Of a stretch of 64,000 nucleotides of DNA, positions 11,801 to 20,350 are shown one piece after another; position 1 is the stretch's first letter, and each line of letters starts with the position of its first letter. Source of the stretch: Lytechinus variegatus (lineage: Eukaryota > Echinodermata > Echinoidea > Temnopleuroida > Toxopneustidae); assembly GCF_018143015.1 (NCBI RefSeq), contig NC_054758.1:7549501-7613500 (forward strand), read 5' to 3'. The translations under genes were made by a program, and so were the position numbers. The notes below the pieces were generated by a model. It searched no databases and had not been told where the DNA came from. It worked only from the letters and a program-made list of their open reading frames with translations.

Positions 11801-14800
11801 AAAATTTGTGATTGTTTGTCACAATATGTGACTTCCTGCAATTTGAAACTTCAATATTGTACATGTAAATATCTCAGGAAATTAGGAATGTTTTGAAAAC
11901 TTGATCACAAAATGCATCTTGTGCAACCAGGAAATGAGCTTTTGTGGTATAAATGCATATTCACCAAGTGTCACTTTTTATTCAATAATGTTTTGTGAGC
12001 ATTTCCTGATACTTTTCAATACTTACTGATTTGGGTTTAGATGAAGTGTTGAATGAACTCTACCGCAGTCGACTATCTTGATAGAGATCGGAGTGTCTTC
12101 AATGAACACTCTCCTTCCCTTTCCGTTGTACGGTACAGGCTTAGCATGAAGAGACATGTATGGCACACCTAGAAAATGTACATGTAGCCAAAAGGTTGAG
12201 AATTAAAGGTTAATCCCAGTTGTTGTAACAGCCTTAAAATTATATTGGCCAGAATCCCCCCAAAAATGCTCCCAGCCTGGGGTGGGTTGAATCAAGCTCC
12301 TCTCATCATTTTCCGTGACCACTCCACCACACCAATATTTATACTCCACCATTTGCTGACTTTTTACTTATCGGTTTTGCATATATTTTAAAACAATTTT
12401 CCTAACACTGCGTAAACCATACAAAGCTGCATAACTTTTATACAGTACATGAAGTCTGCAGGCACAGACCCTGATTGAAACTTTGATCAACAAGTGTGTC
12501 TCCACGCAAAGACTAGCACATACAAAACTTGCTGTACAAGAACGAGAGGACCTTTAGTACACAAGGCATGTGTAGGCTGCAATTCAGACCCTTTACTCAA
12601 GTGAAGGGTTTGCACAGCAGACTACAATACATGCCCATCATCTGAATGCTAGTAACCAGAATTTGTGAATTAAGATTAATCCTTAGTTTAACTTTGTTTG
12701 GAATATTATGCTGTTTTTAATGTTGCATCTTGTTTATTAAACAAGCAGGATTTCCTGTAAAGCAGCATTTTTAATACTAGTGATAAAGCTGCCATGTATA
12801 AAAGACTATGACAGTAAACAGACAATAAATAAAATAGAATAAAATGAATGAATGGATGGATGAAAAAAAATGAACATAACATGCTTAGATGAAGATGGAT
12901 ATTTATTAGGGGAAGAGGAAATGTTTTTGAATAGGGGGGGGGGCCTGACCATGCAAAAAAATTAGACATAACCAGGGTGCTACATAACTTTTTAGAAGCA
13001 CTTGCCCAGTCGGGCACGGGCAAGTAAATTTTCAAATAGTTGGAGTATACTTGCCCCCAATCTATTTCACTTGCCCGAAAAAATCCTTCAAATAAAGTTT
13101 TACCTCTTCAAAAGAAAGTTTTTCGGTTTTATAAACCACTTTTTCTCTCTGACATGAATTGATCTATCTGCCATGACCAAAATATCATATCATATCGACC
13201 CTTATTTTGGTTATTCTACTGTGAGAGTTTTGCTTGCCCAATTCGGGCAAGTAGTTTTGGTCTTTACTTCATAACACTTGCCCGGCTTAACTTTTACTTG
13301 CCCCAGGCAATCGGGCAAGTGCTTATGTAGCACCCTGCATAACACACCTTTTCTCAACGGTACATCCATTTCATCTGTCCAAGCTCTCTGTCTCATTTTC
13401 ACTTCACGGTCGATCACCGAATCGTAGTTCAGGGATGTCATACGCAGGAACGCTCTTCTTTTGTCATCGGCTGTCTGTGATGAGTTATTGAACGATCTTG
13501 GGGGCATCTCAAAGAACTGCTGCTCCAGTTCCGCAACCACCACTTCCCGTTCGTCGTCGGAGATTTCTGAATCCTCGCACTGATCAAAATATGAAAAAAT
13601 AACAACGCACTTTGAAAAATGACAACAAATTTCAATTCATAGTCATTCTACAGCATTAGATTTCATATGATTCTCTAAGTAAACTATTAAGGAGATTGTG
13701 CAAATTTCCTGTAGAAAAAATATGCTACTGATGAATTTCCATAGGCCTACAGTTGAGACACGGGCCGTGTGGTCCAGTGGTTAGAGCATTGGACTCATAA
13801 TCGTAAGGTTGTGAGTTCGAATCCCAACTCTGCTATTGTCTCCACTTTGATAAAAAGGCCCGAGAGTGATATCTGTCGTCTATAACGTCAGCCACTATGA
13901 CTGATTAACAAAATAACAACGCATTTTGAAAAATGACAACAAATTTCAATTCATAGTCATTCTACAGCATTAGATTTCATATGATTCTCTAAGTATACTA
14001 TTAAGGAGATTGTGCAAATTTCCTGTAGAAAAAATATGCTATTGATGAATTTCCATAGGCCTACAGTTGAGACACGGGCCGTGTGGTCCAGTGGTTAGAG
14101 CATTGGACTCATAATCGTAAGGTTGTGAGTTCGAATCCCAACTCTGCCATTGTCTCCACTTTGATAAAAAGGCCCGAGAGTGATATCTGTCGTCTATAAC
14201 GTCAGCCACTATGACTGATTAACCTAGACGTAAAATGTTTCATAGGGAATTGGTTATATACCAGCTTGGCGTTTACCAGCAAAATGCTGTCCTGCCGAGT
14301 TCCTATACGGGAGATTCATTTGATCAATCATAACTCTTTGAAAGACGGGACCTAAGAAATCCTAGCATTTATCTGATTGCTCACATGTAATCTTGAATGA
14401 TGCTATCAAGCTGGAATTCACCAAAACTTAGCAAGCTTCATTAAAATACATTTATATCTCTCTATTTTCTTCCTACTTTAGTTGCAGACTACTTCCCTCT
14501 TTAAAGGTCAAGTCTACCTCAGAAAAATGTTGATCTGAATATATAGAGAAAAATCAAACTAGGAAAATGCTGAAAATTTCATCAAAATCGGATGTAAAAT
14601 AAGAAAGTTATTAGATTTAAAGTTTTGCCTATTTTTCACAAAACAGAGATATGCACAACTCAAATGAGACCGTCGATGATGTCCCTTACTATTTCTTTTA
14701 TTTTTTATACTATGAATTATACAATATTTCATTTTTTATAGATTTGACCATATAAGGACCAACTTGACTGAATCGTATAGTATTAAAAGTATTTAAAATG

Positions 14801-16270
14801 TCATAACTTTCCTATTTCACATCCAATTTTGATGAAATTTTCTGTGTTATGCTTGTTGGCTTTTTTTTTTATTCAAATCATTTTCTTGTTGGGGTGGACT
14901 TAACCTTTAAAGTATGGGCCTTTCGTCTGTCACCCAAAGTCATACCTGGAATCCTAGCATTGATCTGCTTGCTTTGATGACGCTCTCTATCCGGGTTTCC
15001 TCTGCTTCCTCAACATTGAGTTTAGCCGACTCCCAGTCAAAGGTCTGGTAGGAGATCCTACTGCTTCCTGACAATCTGGGGAACATTTCATGAAACAAAT
15101 AGTCAGTGATTTTCACTGGCTATTTGTTGTAAGCTACTGATATCATTGCATCTGATTGGTTTATAGAAAAATAGTCAGTGAAAATTACAAAGATTTGTTT
15201 CATGAAACGCTACCCCGATGGATGGATGAATGCTTTAAATGAATGGATGGATGGAAGGATGGGTGGGTGCGTGGGTGGATGGACGGATGGGTGGGTGGAT
15301 GGATGCCATGGGTGGGTGGGTGGGTGGATGAATGGGTGGGTGGGTGGATGGATGAATGGGTGGCAATGAAATGAAATACCTTGGTAAACATATCAAAAGA
15401 TTTTATATTTACTGGAGTCCACTACATTTTACAATCTACATTGTACCTTCATTGGGGAACAGCTTTACAATTGAAAGTGATAAAATATGCAAAATGTTTG
15501 TTCACAGATCCGTCCAAAATTTGCCAAAGTTTTCCATTAATATTTCTTACATCTAAAGTCTTCAAACCAACAACTAGAAAATGGTAGCTCAAAAATTCAA
15601 TATTGCTGGCTAACTCAATCCCCAAAACATGTATTTCACATTATTACAAGGCATAATCATGTAGGTGAATGTGGAGTACAAGGGCGGAAATCTCTCCAAA
15701 AAGTAGGGGGAACCAGGGGCCAGAAAATTTGACAAGCAAAAAAAAGAAAAGTTTATCACCCAGAAAGTAAGGTCATCTTGTCCAAAGTACGTTTTATTTG
15801 GATTTTGAATCAATGTATTTCTTTCCATCATAAAAAAAATAGAAGGGGGACATTTGATATTTTGTTCCCCCCTACTTTTTTTTTGGGGGGAGGGGGCGCG
15901 TCCCCCTGGGATTTCCGCCCATGGTGGAGTAGTGTTTCAACTCTGCATTCATTTTCATTGTATTACAAAATTTGATTCTCACAACCAACTCCCAGGGTCG
16001 TATCCCTTGAATAACTTTCTTCTTTCTCTAAAATTTTTACCTCCTGACAGATTCTGATGCTGCCGAGAAGCTGAGTAGGATATTAGGATTGATGGGCGAG
16101 CTGAGAGAGCGCCCTCGCCCCTCAGGAACTTGCAAGGTATTCCTGTTATCCCCATCATGGGTGACTGAACGTCTTAGGAGGTTCTGGTTTTCATCAGGAC
16201 TCTCTTCTTCTTCCTCCGAGCTTTTGGCGTCTTCCGGATGATGATCTCTTCCCGATACGTCCGACTCCAT
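2664..16270 (-). CDS. Phospholipase D (PLD1/PLD2 class), N-terminal half, 10 coding exons; gene continues past the left edge
   Basis: Phosphatidylcholine-specific phospholipase D makes phosphatidic acid at membranes. Exons (high to low): 16041-16270, 14946-15075, 13348-13579, 12027-12168, 8252-8380, 7545-7659, 5488-5553, 4734-4792, 4441-4536, 2664-2816. They sum to 1352 nt (450 codons plus 2 nt) and every junction keeps frame. Residues 1-200 are an acidic, serine-rich extension. A PX domain follows (about 215-330) with the PLD-type core [19 protein letters not shown] and [11 protein letters not shown] linker with YRNHP and [16 protein letters not shown] matches the PLD1 linker, and a PH domain starts at [10 protein letters not shown] and continues WLVVKDSF. 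The two HKD catalytic motifs are not in the window and must lie to the left. The ATG at 16270 is the only suitable start; an AG just upstream suggests a 5' UTR exon further right. PLD1 versus PLD2 cannot be settled, since invertebrates usually have one co-orthologue. Two of nine introns have GC donors. Confidence 0.93.
4191..4265 (-). pseudogene. Decayed tandem copy of PLD exon 9
   Basis: Read on the minus strand this gives [18 protein letters not shown] then SSHYSKR, in frame with and clearly homologous to exon 9 ([14 protein letters not shown]...SHYSKR). It starts about 250 bases past exon 9 within the same intron. It has no usable ends: a TAA stop lies two codons before the MK, and the bases after SHYSKR are GCACAT, with no GT or GC donor context. 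It looks like a duplicated exon, perhaps once mutually exclusive, that has lost splicing. Confidence 0.72.
4441..4536 (-). CDS. PLD coding exon 9 (start of PH domain)
   Basis: It encodes [19 protein letters not shown] and ends SHYSKR, the first strand of the PLD PH domain. Acceptor is TTCCAG|G. The donor is AAAAG|GCAAGT, a GC donor that keeps the frame into WLVVKDSF. A decayed copy of this exon lies downstream at 4191-4265. Confidence 0.92.
4734..4792 (-). CDS. PLD coding exon 8 (59 nt)
   Basis: It encodes [19 protein letters not shown], matching the conserved TEFLDISxLSFIxDLGxKG linker of PLD1/2. Acceptor is AATGCAG|TTA, donor GGAA|GTAAGT. Confidence 0.92.
5488..5553 (-). CDS. PLD coding exon 7 (66-nt microexon-like)
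   Basis: These 22 codons give [19 protein letters not shown], matching the PLD1 segment just after the PX domain (LEDYLxxLLxxPxYRNxxx). The exon is phase 0 on both sides, with acceptor ATACAG|CAT and donor ATG|GTGAGA. Confidence 0.88.
6751..7357. mobile_element. TTAA-flanked non-autonomous element, 'GATGCTCC' family
   Basis: The 607-bp element begins TTAAAGGGATGCTCCAGGCT and ends with the reverse complement, AGCCTGGAGCATCCCTTTAA. The arms extend inward as a long imperfect palindrome. It has no coding capacity and lies in the PLD intron between exons 6 and 7. Termini in TTAA suggest a piggyBac-like mover. A diverged relative is at 16669-17247. Confidence 0.75.
7545..7659 (-). CDS. PLD coding exon 6 (PX end)
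   Basis: It encodes [12 protein letters not shown], then [18 protein letters not shown], corresponding to the end of the PLD PX domain, with the LPxFP-type turn kept as LPHFP. Acceptor is TTTACAG|C, donor ATG|GTAACG, ending in phase 0. Confidence 0.9.
8252..8380 (-). CDS. PLD coding exon 5 (PX core)
   Basis: It encodes [18 protein letters not shown], then [19 protein letters not shown], the signature PX segment of phospholipases D with its basic phosphoinositide-binding stretch RRRY. Acceptor is GCGCAG|G. The only frame-keeping donor is GGGAG|GCAAGT, a GC donor. Confidence 0.93.
8512..8846. mobile_element. TTAA element fragment, 'GGTGGACTTGACC' family (3' part)
   Basis: The sequence is nearly identical to the right half of the 11075-11689 element, ending AGGTGGACTTGACCTTTAA. 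The left half is missing. It lies in the PLD intron upstream of exon 5. Confidence 0.7.
8988..9374. mobile_element. TTAA-flanked element, third family
   Basis: It runs from TTAAAGGTAAATGCTAG to CTGGAATTTCTCTTTAA; the ends are imperfect inverted repeats. It is 387 bp with no ORF. A second copy at 41562-41949 shares the body (for example TGTGCCAAAGGATTCTGG). Confidence 0.65.
10098..10670. mobile_element. TTAA-flanked palindromic element, 'GGAAACCAAAACCC' family
   Basis: This 573-bp element has termini TTAAAGGAAACCAAAACCC and GGGTTTTGGTTTCCTTTAA. The arms are complementary over most of the length, so short ORFs occur on both strands, and I treat them as by-products. Another full copy lies at 56587-57174 and a diverged one at 48905-49352. 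Confidence 0.75.
10718..11070. mobile_element. Inverted-repeat element ending AGACCTGCCAACC
   Basis: The left end AGACCTGCCAACC at 10718 and right end GGTTGGCAGGTCT at 11070 are a 13-bp terminal inverted repeat. Inner arms also pair loosely (ACGTACTG, GTATTTTT stretches). It abuts the next element at 11075. Confidence 0.6.
11075..11689. mobile_element. TTAA-flanked palindromic element, full copy of the 'GGTGGACTTG' family
   Basis: This 615-bp element runs from TTAAAGGACAAGTCCACC to GGTGGACTTGACCTTTAA. The two halves are long imperfect inverted repeats (ATCAAAATCGGATGTAAAAT and its complement). Related copies are at 8512-8846, 14511-14910 and 27294-27900. Confidence 0.78.
12027..12168 (-). 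CDS. PLD coding exon 4 (start of PX domain)
   Basis: It encodes [17 protein letters not shown] followed by [19 protein letters not shown], equivalent to the first PX strand of PLD1. Acceptor is CTAG|GTGTG. The donor splits codon 245 (CA|G). Confidence 0.9.
12967..13343. mobile_element. Inverted-repeat element next to the PLD exon 3 donor
   Basis: The element at 12973-13337 (365 bp) has perfect 15-bp termini CAGGGTGCTACATAA and TTATGTAGCACCCTG. It is flanked by the 6-bp target duplication CATAAC (12967-12972 and 13338-13343). The interior is a set of repeated GGGCAAGT/ACTTGCCC words. On the minus strand it starts 10 bases inside the intron after exon 3. Confidence 0.8.
13348..13579 (-). CDS. 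PLD coding exon 3
   Basis: This exon runs 232 nt from phase 0 to phase 1, starts [12 protein letters not shown] and ends [11 protein letters not shown]. It holds the charged segment [19 protein letters not shown]. Acceptor is GATCAG|TGC, donor AAAAG|GTGTGT. Ten bases inside the intron a 365-bp inverted-repeat element begins (13337). Confidence 0.85.
13597..14224. repeat. Recent 314-bp tandem duplication in a PLD intron
   Basis: Unit 1 (13597-13910) and unit 2 (13911-14224) align with an offset of 314 bases and only about four single-base differences. Each unit includes the head of a tRNA-derived SINE and the older repeat it landed in. The breakpoint shows a short AAC microhomology. Confidence 0.85.
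14074..14310 (+). mobile_element. tRNA-derived SINE, full copy
   Basis: The head is tRNA-like: A-box words GTGTGGTCCAGTGGTTAGAG, anticodon region GGACTCATAATC (CAT) and B box GTTCGAATCCC. A unique tail follows to CCTATACGG. The head alone is also present at about 13760-13910 through the tandem duplication. A full reverse copy lies at 52241-52476. It sits within an older repeat of the 39432-39712 family. Confidence 0.8.
14511..14910. mobile_element. TTAA-flanked element, shortened copy of the 'GGTGGACTTG' family
   Basis: This 400-bp element runs from TTAAAGGTCAAGTCTACC to GGTGGACTTAACCTTTAA, with internal ATCAAAATCGGATGTAAAAT in common with the 615-bp copy. Confidence 0.72.
14946..15075 (-). 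CDS. PLD coding exon 2
   Basis: This exon runs 130 nt from phase 2 to phase 0 and encodes [19 protein letters not shown] and onward to SMLGFQ. Acceptor is CCCCAG|A, donor CAG|GTATGA. The acceptor lies at the exact edge of a palindromic repeat (15076-15217). No domain is recognised; membership rests on the open frame and matching phases. Confidence 0.8.
15076..15217. mobile_element. Short palindromic element abutting the PLD exon 2 acceptor
   Basis: The arms CATTTCATGAAACAAAT and ATTTGTTTCATGAAACG, with TAGTCAGTGA words further in, form a palindrome about 140 bp long ending in GGGG/CCCC. The centre carries ATCTGATTGGTT (CCAATCAGAT in reverse). Its left end supplies the CCCCAG acceptor of exon 2. 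A relative is at 37857-37987. Confidence 0.68.
15211..15366 (+). repeat. GGAT/GGGT microsatellite
   Basis: Degenerate tandem GGATG, GGTGG and GAATG tetra/pentanucleotides lie next to the palindromic element. ORFs through it are repetitive by-products. Confidence 0.9.
15671..15931. mobile_element. hAT-like MITE with 8-bp target duplication
   Basis: The element at 15679-15923 (245 bp) begins CAAGGGCGGAAATC and ends GATTTCCGCCCATG, inverted termini matching 13 of 14. It is flanked by GTGGAGTA at 15671-15678 and 15924-15931. An 8-bp duplication is characteristic of hAT transposition. Relatives are near 60491-60757 and 61243-61540. Confidence 0.82.
16041..16270 (-). CDS. PLD coding exon 1 (start codon, acidic N-terminus)
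   Basis: The ATG is at 16270. It encodes residues 1-76 plus 2 nt, with a run of glutamates ([11 protein letters not shown]) and a serine-rich end ([11 protein letters not shown]). Donor is AGGAG|GTAAAA. The sequence in front reads ...GCAGTCTAATTCAG|GATGG, so a non-coding 5' exon is likely, but I could not locate it. Confidence 0.85.
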
Positions 16271-16668
16271 CCTGAATTAGACTGCAATTGTAAATGACAT
16301 GGTGGTGGATGATCGCATTATCAAACACTTCATAAATAAATTCAATCATTAAAGACATTAGATAAAAAAAAGGTCCTATATTTTTGAGATTTATAAAAAA
16401 ACCTCCACCATGGTTACACAAATAGATCTACCCTTGGAAAAAAAAGTAAAAATTTTCTTTCTTTAAACGATATCAGCTTCACTCAGATCTCGACCCCGTA
16501 TCAGCCCTCTTCACGCATGAAATGCTTTTATCGAATGTGTGTTGCATAAACTGAATTATTTCTACTCAATAGGGCCTACTAATTTAGACTTACATGTAGA
16601 GTCTAATGTCAGGTCTAGATCTCTATAATCAGAAAACCACATCCAAAACTGAAGAATTTCATCTACTT

Positions 16669-17247
16669 GATGGTCCGGGCTGAAAATATTTATAACTTTA
16701 TAAATAGTGTAGAATTCACTGAGCAAAATGCCAAAAATTTCATCAAAATCGAATAACAAATAATAAAGTTATTGAGGTTTAAAGTTTAGCAATTATTTTG
16801 TGAAAACAGTCATCAGGAATATGCATTAGGTGGGCTGATGATGTCACATCTCCACTTTCCGTTGTCTTATGTTATTACATGAAATTATATTTTTTCATTA
16901 TTTCATACTTGTGTGAAAAATATGTCTCCCTTATAATGAAATAAGTTGCAGCAATAAATATCTAATGCACTAAATCAGTTGTCAATCTAATATTTCTAGT
17001 TCTTGGAGGAAAATTTGAATAAACCTTATATCTTATAATAAATACAAAAGAACAAGTGGGGATGTGACATCATCAACCCACCTAATGAATATTTATGACG
17101 ACTGTTTTCACAAAATATTGCTAAACTTTAAACTTCAATAACTTTGTTATTTGGTATCCGATTTTGATGAATTTTTGGCATTTTGCTCAGTGAATTCTAC
17201 CCTTTTTATTAAGCTATAAATACTTTCAGCCTTGACCATCCCTTTAA
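16669..17247. mobile_element. TTAA-type palindromic element, 'GATGGTC' variant
   Basis: The right end GGCTG-like AGCCTTGACCATCCCTTTAA is clear; the left end GATGGTCCGGGCTGAAA has lost its TTAA. The arms pair over most of about 580 bp. Distant relative of 6751-7357. Confidence 0.65.
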
Positions 17248-17334
17248 AGTGTCCAAACATAGACCCCCCCCCCCCGGCATTGTCGCGTTGCCAATGGCAA
17301 TTGCTACTGTGCCAATGTCACGACAATGTAGGAC

Positions 17335-17815
17335 GTAGGCCTACTAACAGTTAGACACTGTTCCCACTACCTTTCTAAAACTAGTTTACTGGAAACAAGT
17401 TTAACGTGTAGTGAGAACGGTGGAAGCGATTTTGGAAGCAATCTTCCAAACAGGCGCAGAAAACCACCTCACGATCGCGAAGTAGTTTTTAAGATCTCTT
17501 TGCCTCGTTAAACTGGTTTTAGCATAAGTGAGGATACAACCCTTCTTCAGGAAGCAATCTTTGCACATTTTTAGCGCACTACTCCACACAACAGGTGTAG
17601 AATTCCTACGGTGCAGTTTTGAATTTCGCGCAAAACATGTCACCCCACTGAGAGTATTTCCATAGCAACAACATCGCTTTACATGAAGTGATCTTGAAAA
17701 CCACTTTCGTGTGATCAAGTAGGAATGCTCGCAAAACGATCTTTGATCTTCCAAACTGGTTTCCTGAATCGGTTTCCAGTAAACTAGAGAAAGCGTTTAA
17801 GAATGGCCTCTGTGA
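17335..17815. mobile_element. Inverted-repeat element, borders approximate
   Basis: The left part ACTAGTTTACTGGAAAC is complementary to the right part GTTTCCAGTAAACTAG, and the flanks also pair loosely. A 117-codon minus-strand ORF inside has no recognisable similarity and is not annotated as a gene. Confidence 0.5.
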
Positions 17816-18626
17816 CTATGAGATCTAGATCTCAGTATACCCAGTTGTTGTGTGTCCGAACGATCAATTTTAAAGTCATTTGCCTTGGATTTGGAAAAAT
17901 GGATAGGCCTAATTACAACTTAAGCAAGTTAGGCCTACAATGAAATCAGTAAAGCACTAACGTTAGACTAAGCAAACTGCAAAGTAATGAAAGTTTCATC
18001 AAATTTTAGTACGAAATGTTAGGGAATATTAATAGAGAACAAAATAGAAGACGATTACAACTATTGAATTCATATGTTTAGCTTAATCCAAAGACAAAAA
18101 AAGAAGGCTATCAAAAATATAAACTGTCCGGACACCCGACCCCCATCCTATCAATGCTGAGGCTTGAGCAGCAGTAGACAGCTGGTCTGTTTCGAGTTTT
18201 TTAACATTTTTTTAAATTATTTCTCCTCGTACACAGACGGCTCGCTATCGTGATCGTGCAGCCACCATAGTAAATTAGGGGACTTGCAATGCAAAATCCC
18301 CCCGTCGGGGCTCTTCAATTTTTGTCTTTAATGAATAAAAATTTTGAAAATTAACGCGACCAAAATGCAAATTAATAATAATATAATATTCCCTCGATCT
18401 TCTCTTGGCATTAGACCCAATTGCCAAATATCAGAGAAAATCAAGTTAAAAGGAACAAAAACAGTGACTAACTAACTTCGGCTGTCGCGCAAATTCACTT
18501 CCCCGTTAGGCCTATACTGTATCTGATCTTAAAGTACTGTACATAAACATATGGCCAATGAGTCCCCTGTACAGATCGCGCTAGAACTTCGGTCTCTGTA
18601 TTGGTGAATGAAGCCAACAGAGTTCT

Positions 18627-18937
18627 GGGCCGATTGCATGAAAGGGTCTTTCCAAGGACCGTCTTTCATGTCGCCCATCTTTTATGATACGCTATAAGCG
18701 GAGTGTTTCTGAAATTTATGATAAAAAAAAAGATTTGTTAGCTTGTTCTTAAATCAAATTTTATACAATTTCATGATATATTACATCATTTTATAAACAA
18801 ATATTTTGTTCATTTCAAAGGACGAATAGAATATGTTTGCAGAGGATTGGTTTAAAATGTATTTCACATGGCGCATCATAAAAGATGGGCGACACGAAAG
18901 ACGGTCCTTGCAAAGACCCTTTCGTGCAATCGGCCCC
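18627..18937. mobile_element. Palindromic element with about 65-bp arms
   Basis: The left arm GGGCCGATTGCATGAAAGGG continues through AAGGACCGTCTTTCATGTCG. The right arm is its near-perfect complement, ending CGTGCAATCGGCCCC. The loop is AT-rich. It has the GGGC...CATGAAA end style of the other short palindromes here. Confidence 0.72.
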
Positions 18938-20101
18938 AGTTGAACAACCAACATTAACACAGCTCACAGAGACCGAAGCTTTTGGTCTAGAGCAGCGGCC
19001 AACATCCCTGCAGCTGCGCCGCTGTGCATGGCCCAAGCTCCGTCCCCGGCCCTGTCGAGTGTCGGCTGGAAAACTGTCGAAAATTTTCGATATTTAATAC
19101 CGTACCGTAAGAAAAGGGTCACACTCCCACACGGTCACTCCGATTAACGATCACACTAATCTTATATCCTGCAAAACAATTAAAGAGAGCATAATTCTGT
19201 AGCTCACCGTTTTTCAAAAGACAAAACCTAGCTCGGCCTCGGATTGAACTCAATCACGGTCAAAAATTGTTTTTCCCGGAAGTGTTATCGAGCAATCGCA
19301 TATGTAGCGGGGTTTGAAAAAACTATTTTCATTGGTCATGCAGGTAACTCTCAACTTTTACTGACGAATCGTATCGATCGTGCCTTAGTTCATAGGCGGA
19401 GCTTTACCCTTGTTTTTAACCAATCAGAATCCTTCGATGAAGACTTTTTTCTACTTCTTTCCGACCTCTTCATCATTCCAACAAAAGTCATATAATCATG
19501 CTAAATTAGGTTTAATAAAGAGGTCCATTTTCAGTTATTAAAAAAAACTGGCGGCCTTTGGGTAGGCCTACTCTCGCCCCCCCCAAAAAAAATTTAGACT
19601 AAGCAAAAAAAGAGATAAAAGGAAAGAAAAGGAAATGAATTATGGTGAAATATGATATGATTTTCTGAAGATAATGTCAAAATCTATTACAAACTTGCGA
19701 ACTTTTAATGGATTTTTGCTTAGATATTCAAATTTTTGCTCGCTCACAACTATTTTATTAATTTTTACGCGATACGCCATATCGAGCCCCCTTACAATTT
19801 TTTACTCATTGCGCCACTGCTTTTTTTAAAAGCATTAATGTTTTGAAATAATCGCATCGATCAAGCAAGAAATTTGAACTAAACCATAGACATTTGATTA
19901 GTCTACTTACTAGCATACTTGCATTATATCTCTTTGGAATAAACGCAATTTATTTTTCTGTAAAAGAACGATGTTATATACTTTCATTTATCCAAGGTAG
20001 ATTGCCAGTGCCCATAGGCCATAGCATTAGGCCGTTCCCAACTGGACAGAATACATTGCCCCACAGTATGTGCTGCAATATACAGTGTGGAAAAGTGGCG
20101 T

Positions 20102-20350
20102 ACCATCACTGTAAAAACTGTGGTGTTCAAACTGACACCAATTGGTGTTAATAGAGGACCACACCCTGAGGTGCTAAAAGAACACCCTAGAGATTGAACA
20201 TAACACCAAAGAGTGTAAATGTAACAACCATAGGTGTTGTAATAACACCTATAGGTGTAAAACTAACACCACCAATTTAACACCGGTGTAAAATAACTGG
20301 TGTGGTCCTCTATGTACACCGGTTAACACCACAGTTTTTGCTGTGATGGT
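20102..20350. mobile_element. Inverted-repeat element packed with GGTGTT/AACACC words
   Basis: Ends ACCATCACTGTAAAAACTGT and ACAGTTTTTGCTGTGATGGT are inverted repeats. The interior has more than a dozen GGTGTT/AACACC hexamers on both strands, several in AGGTGT context. It has no coding capacity. Confidence 0.7.

Noticed and set aside
13760..14160. Two possible tRNA genes with a CAT anticodon
   Set aside because: Acceptor stems do not pair cleanly and the same head with a common tail occurs at 52241-52476, so they are SINE heads.
17401..17754. 117-codon minus-strand ORF
   Set aside because: It sits between the arms of an inverted-repeat element and shows no domain, splice context or similarity.
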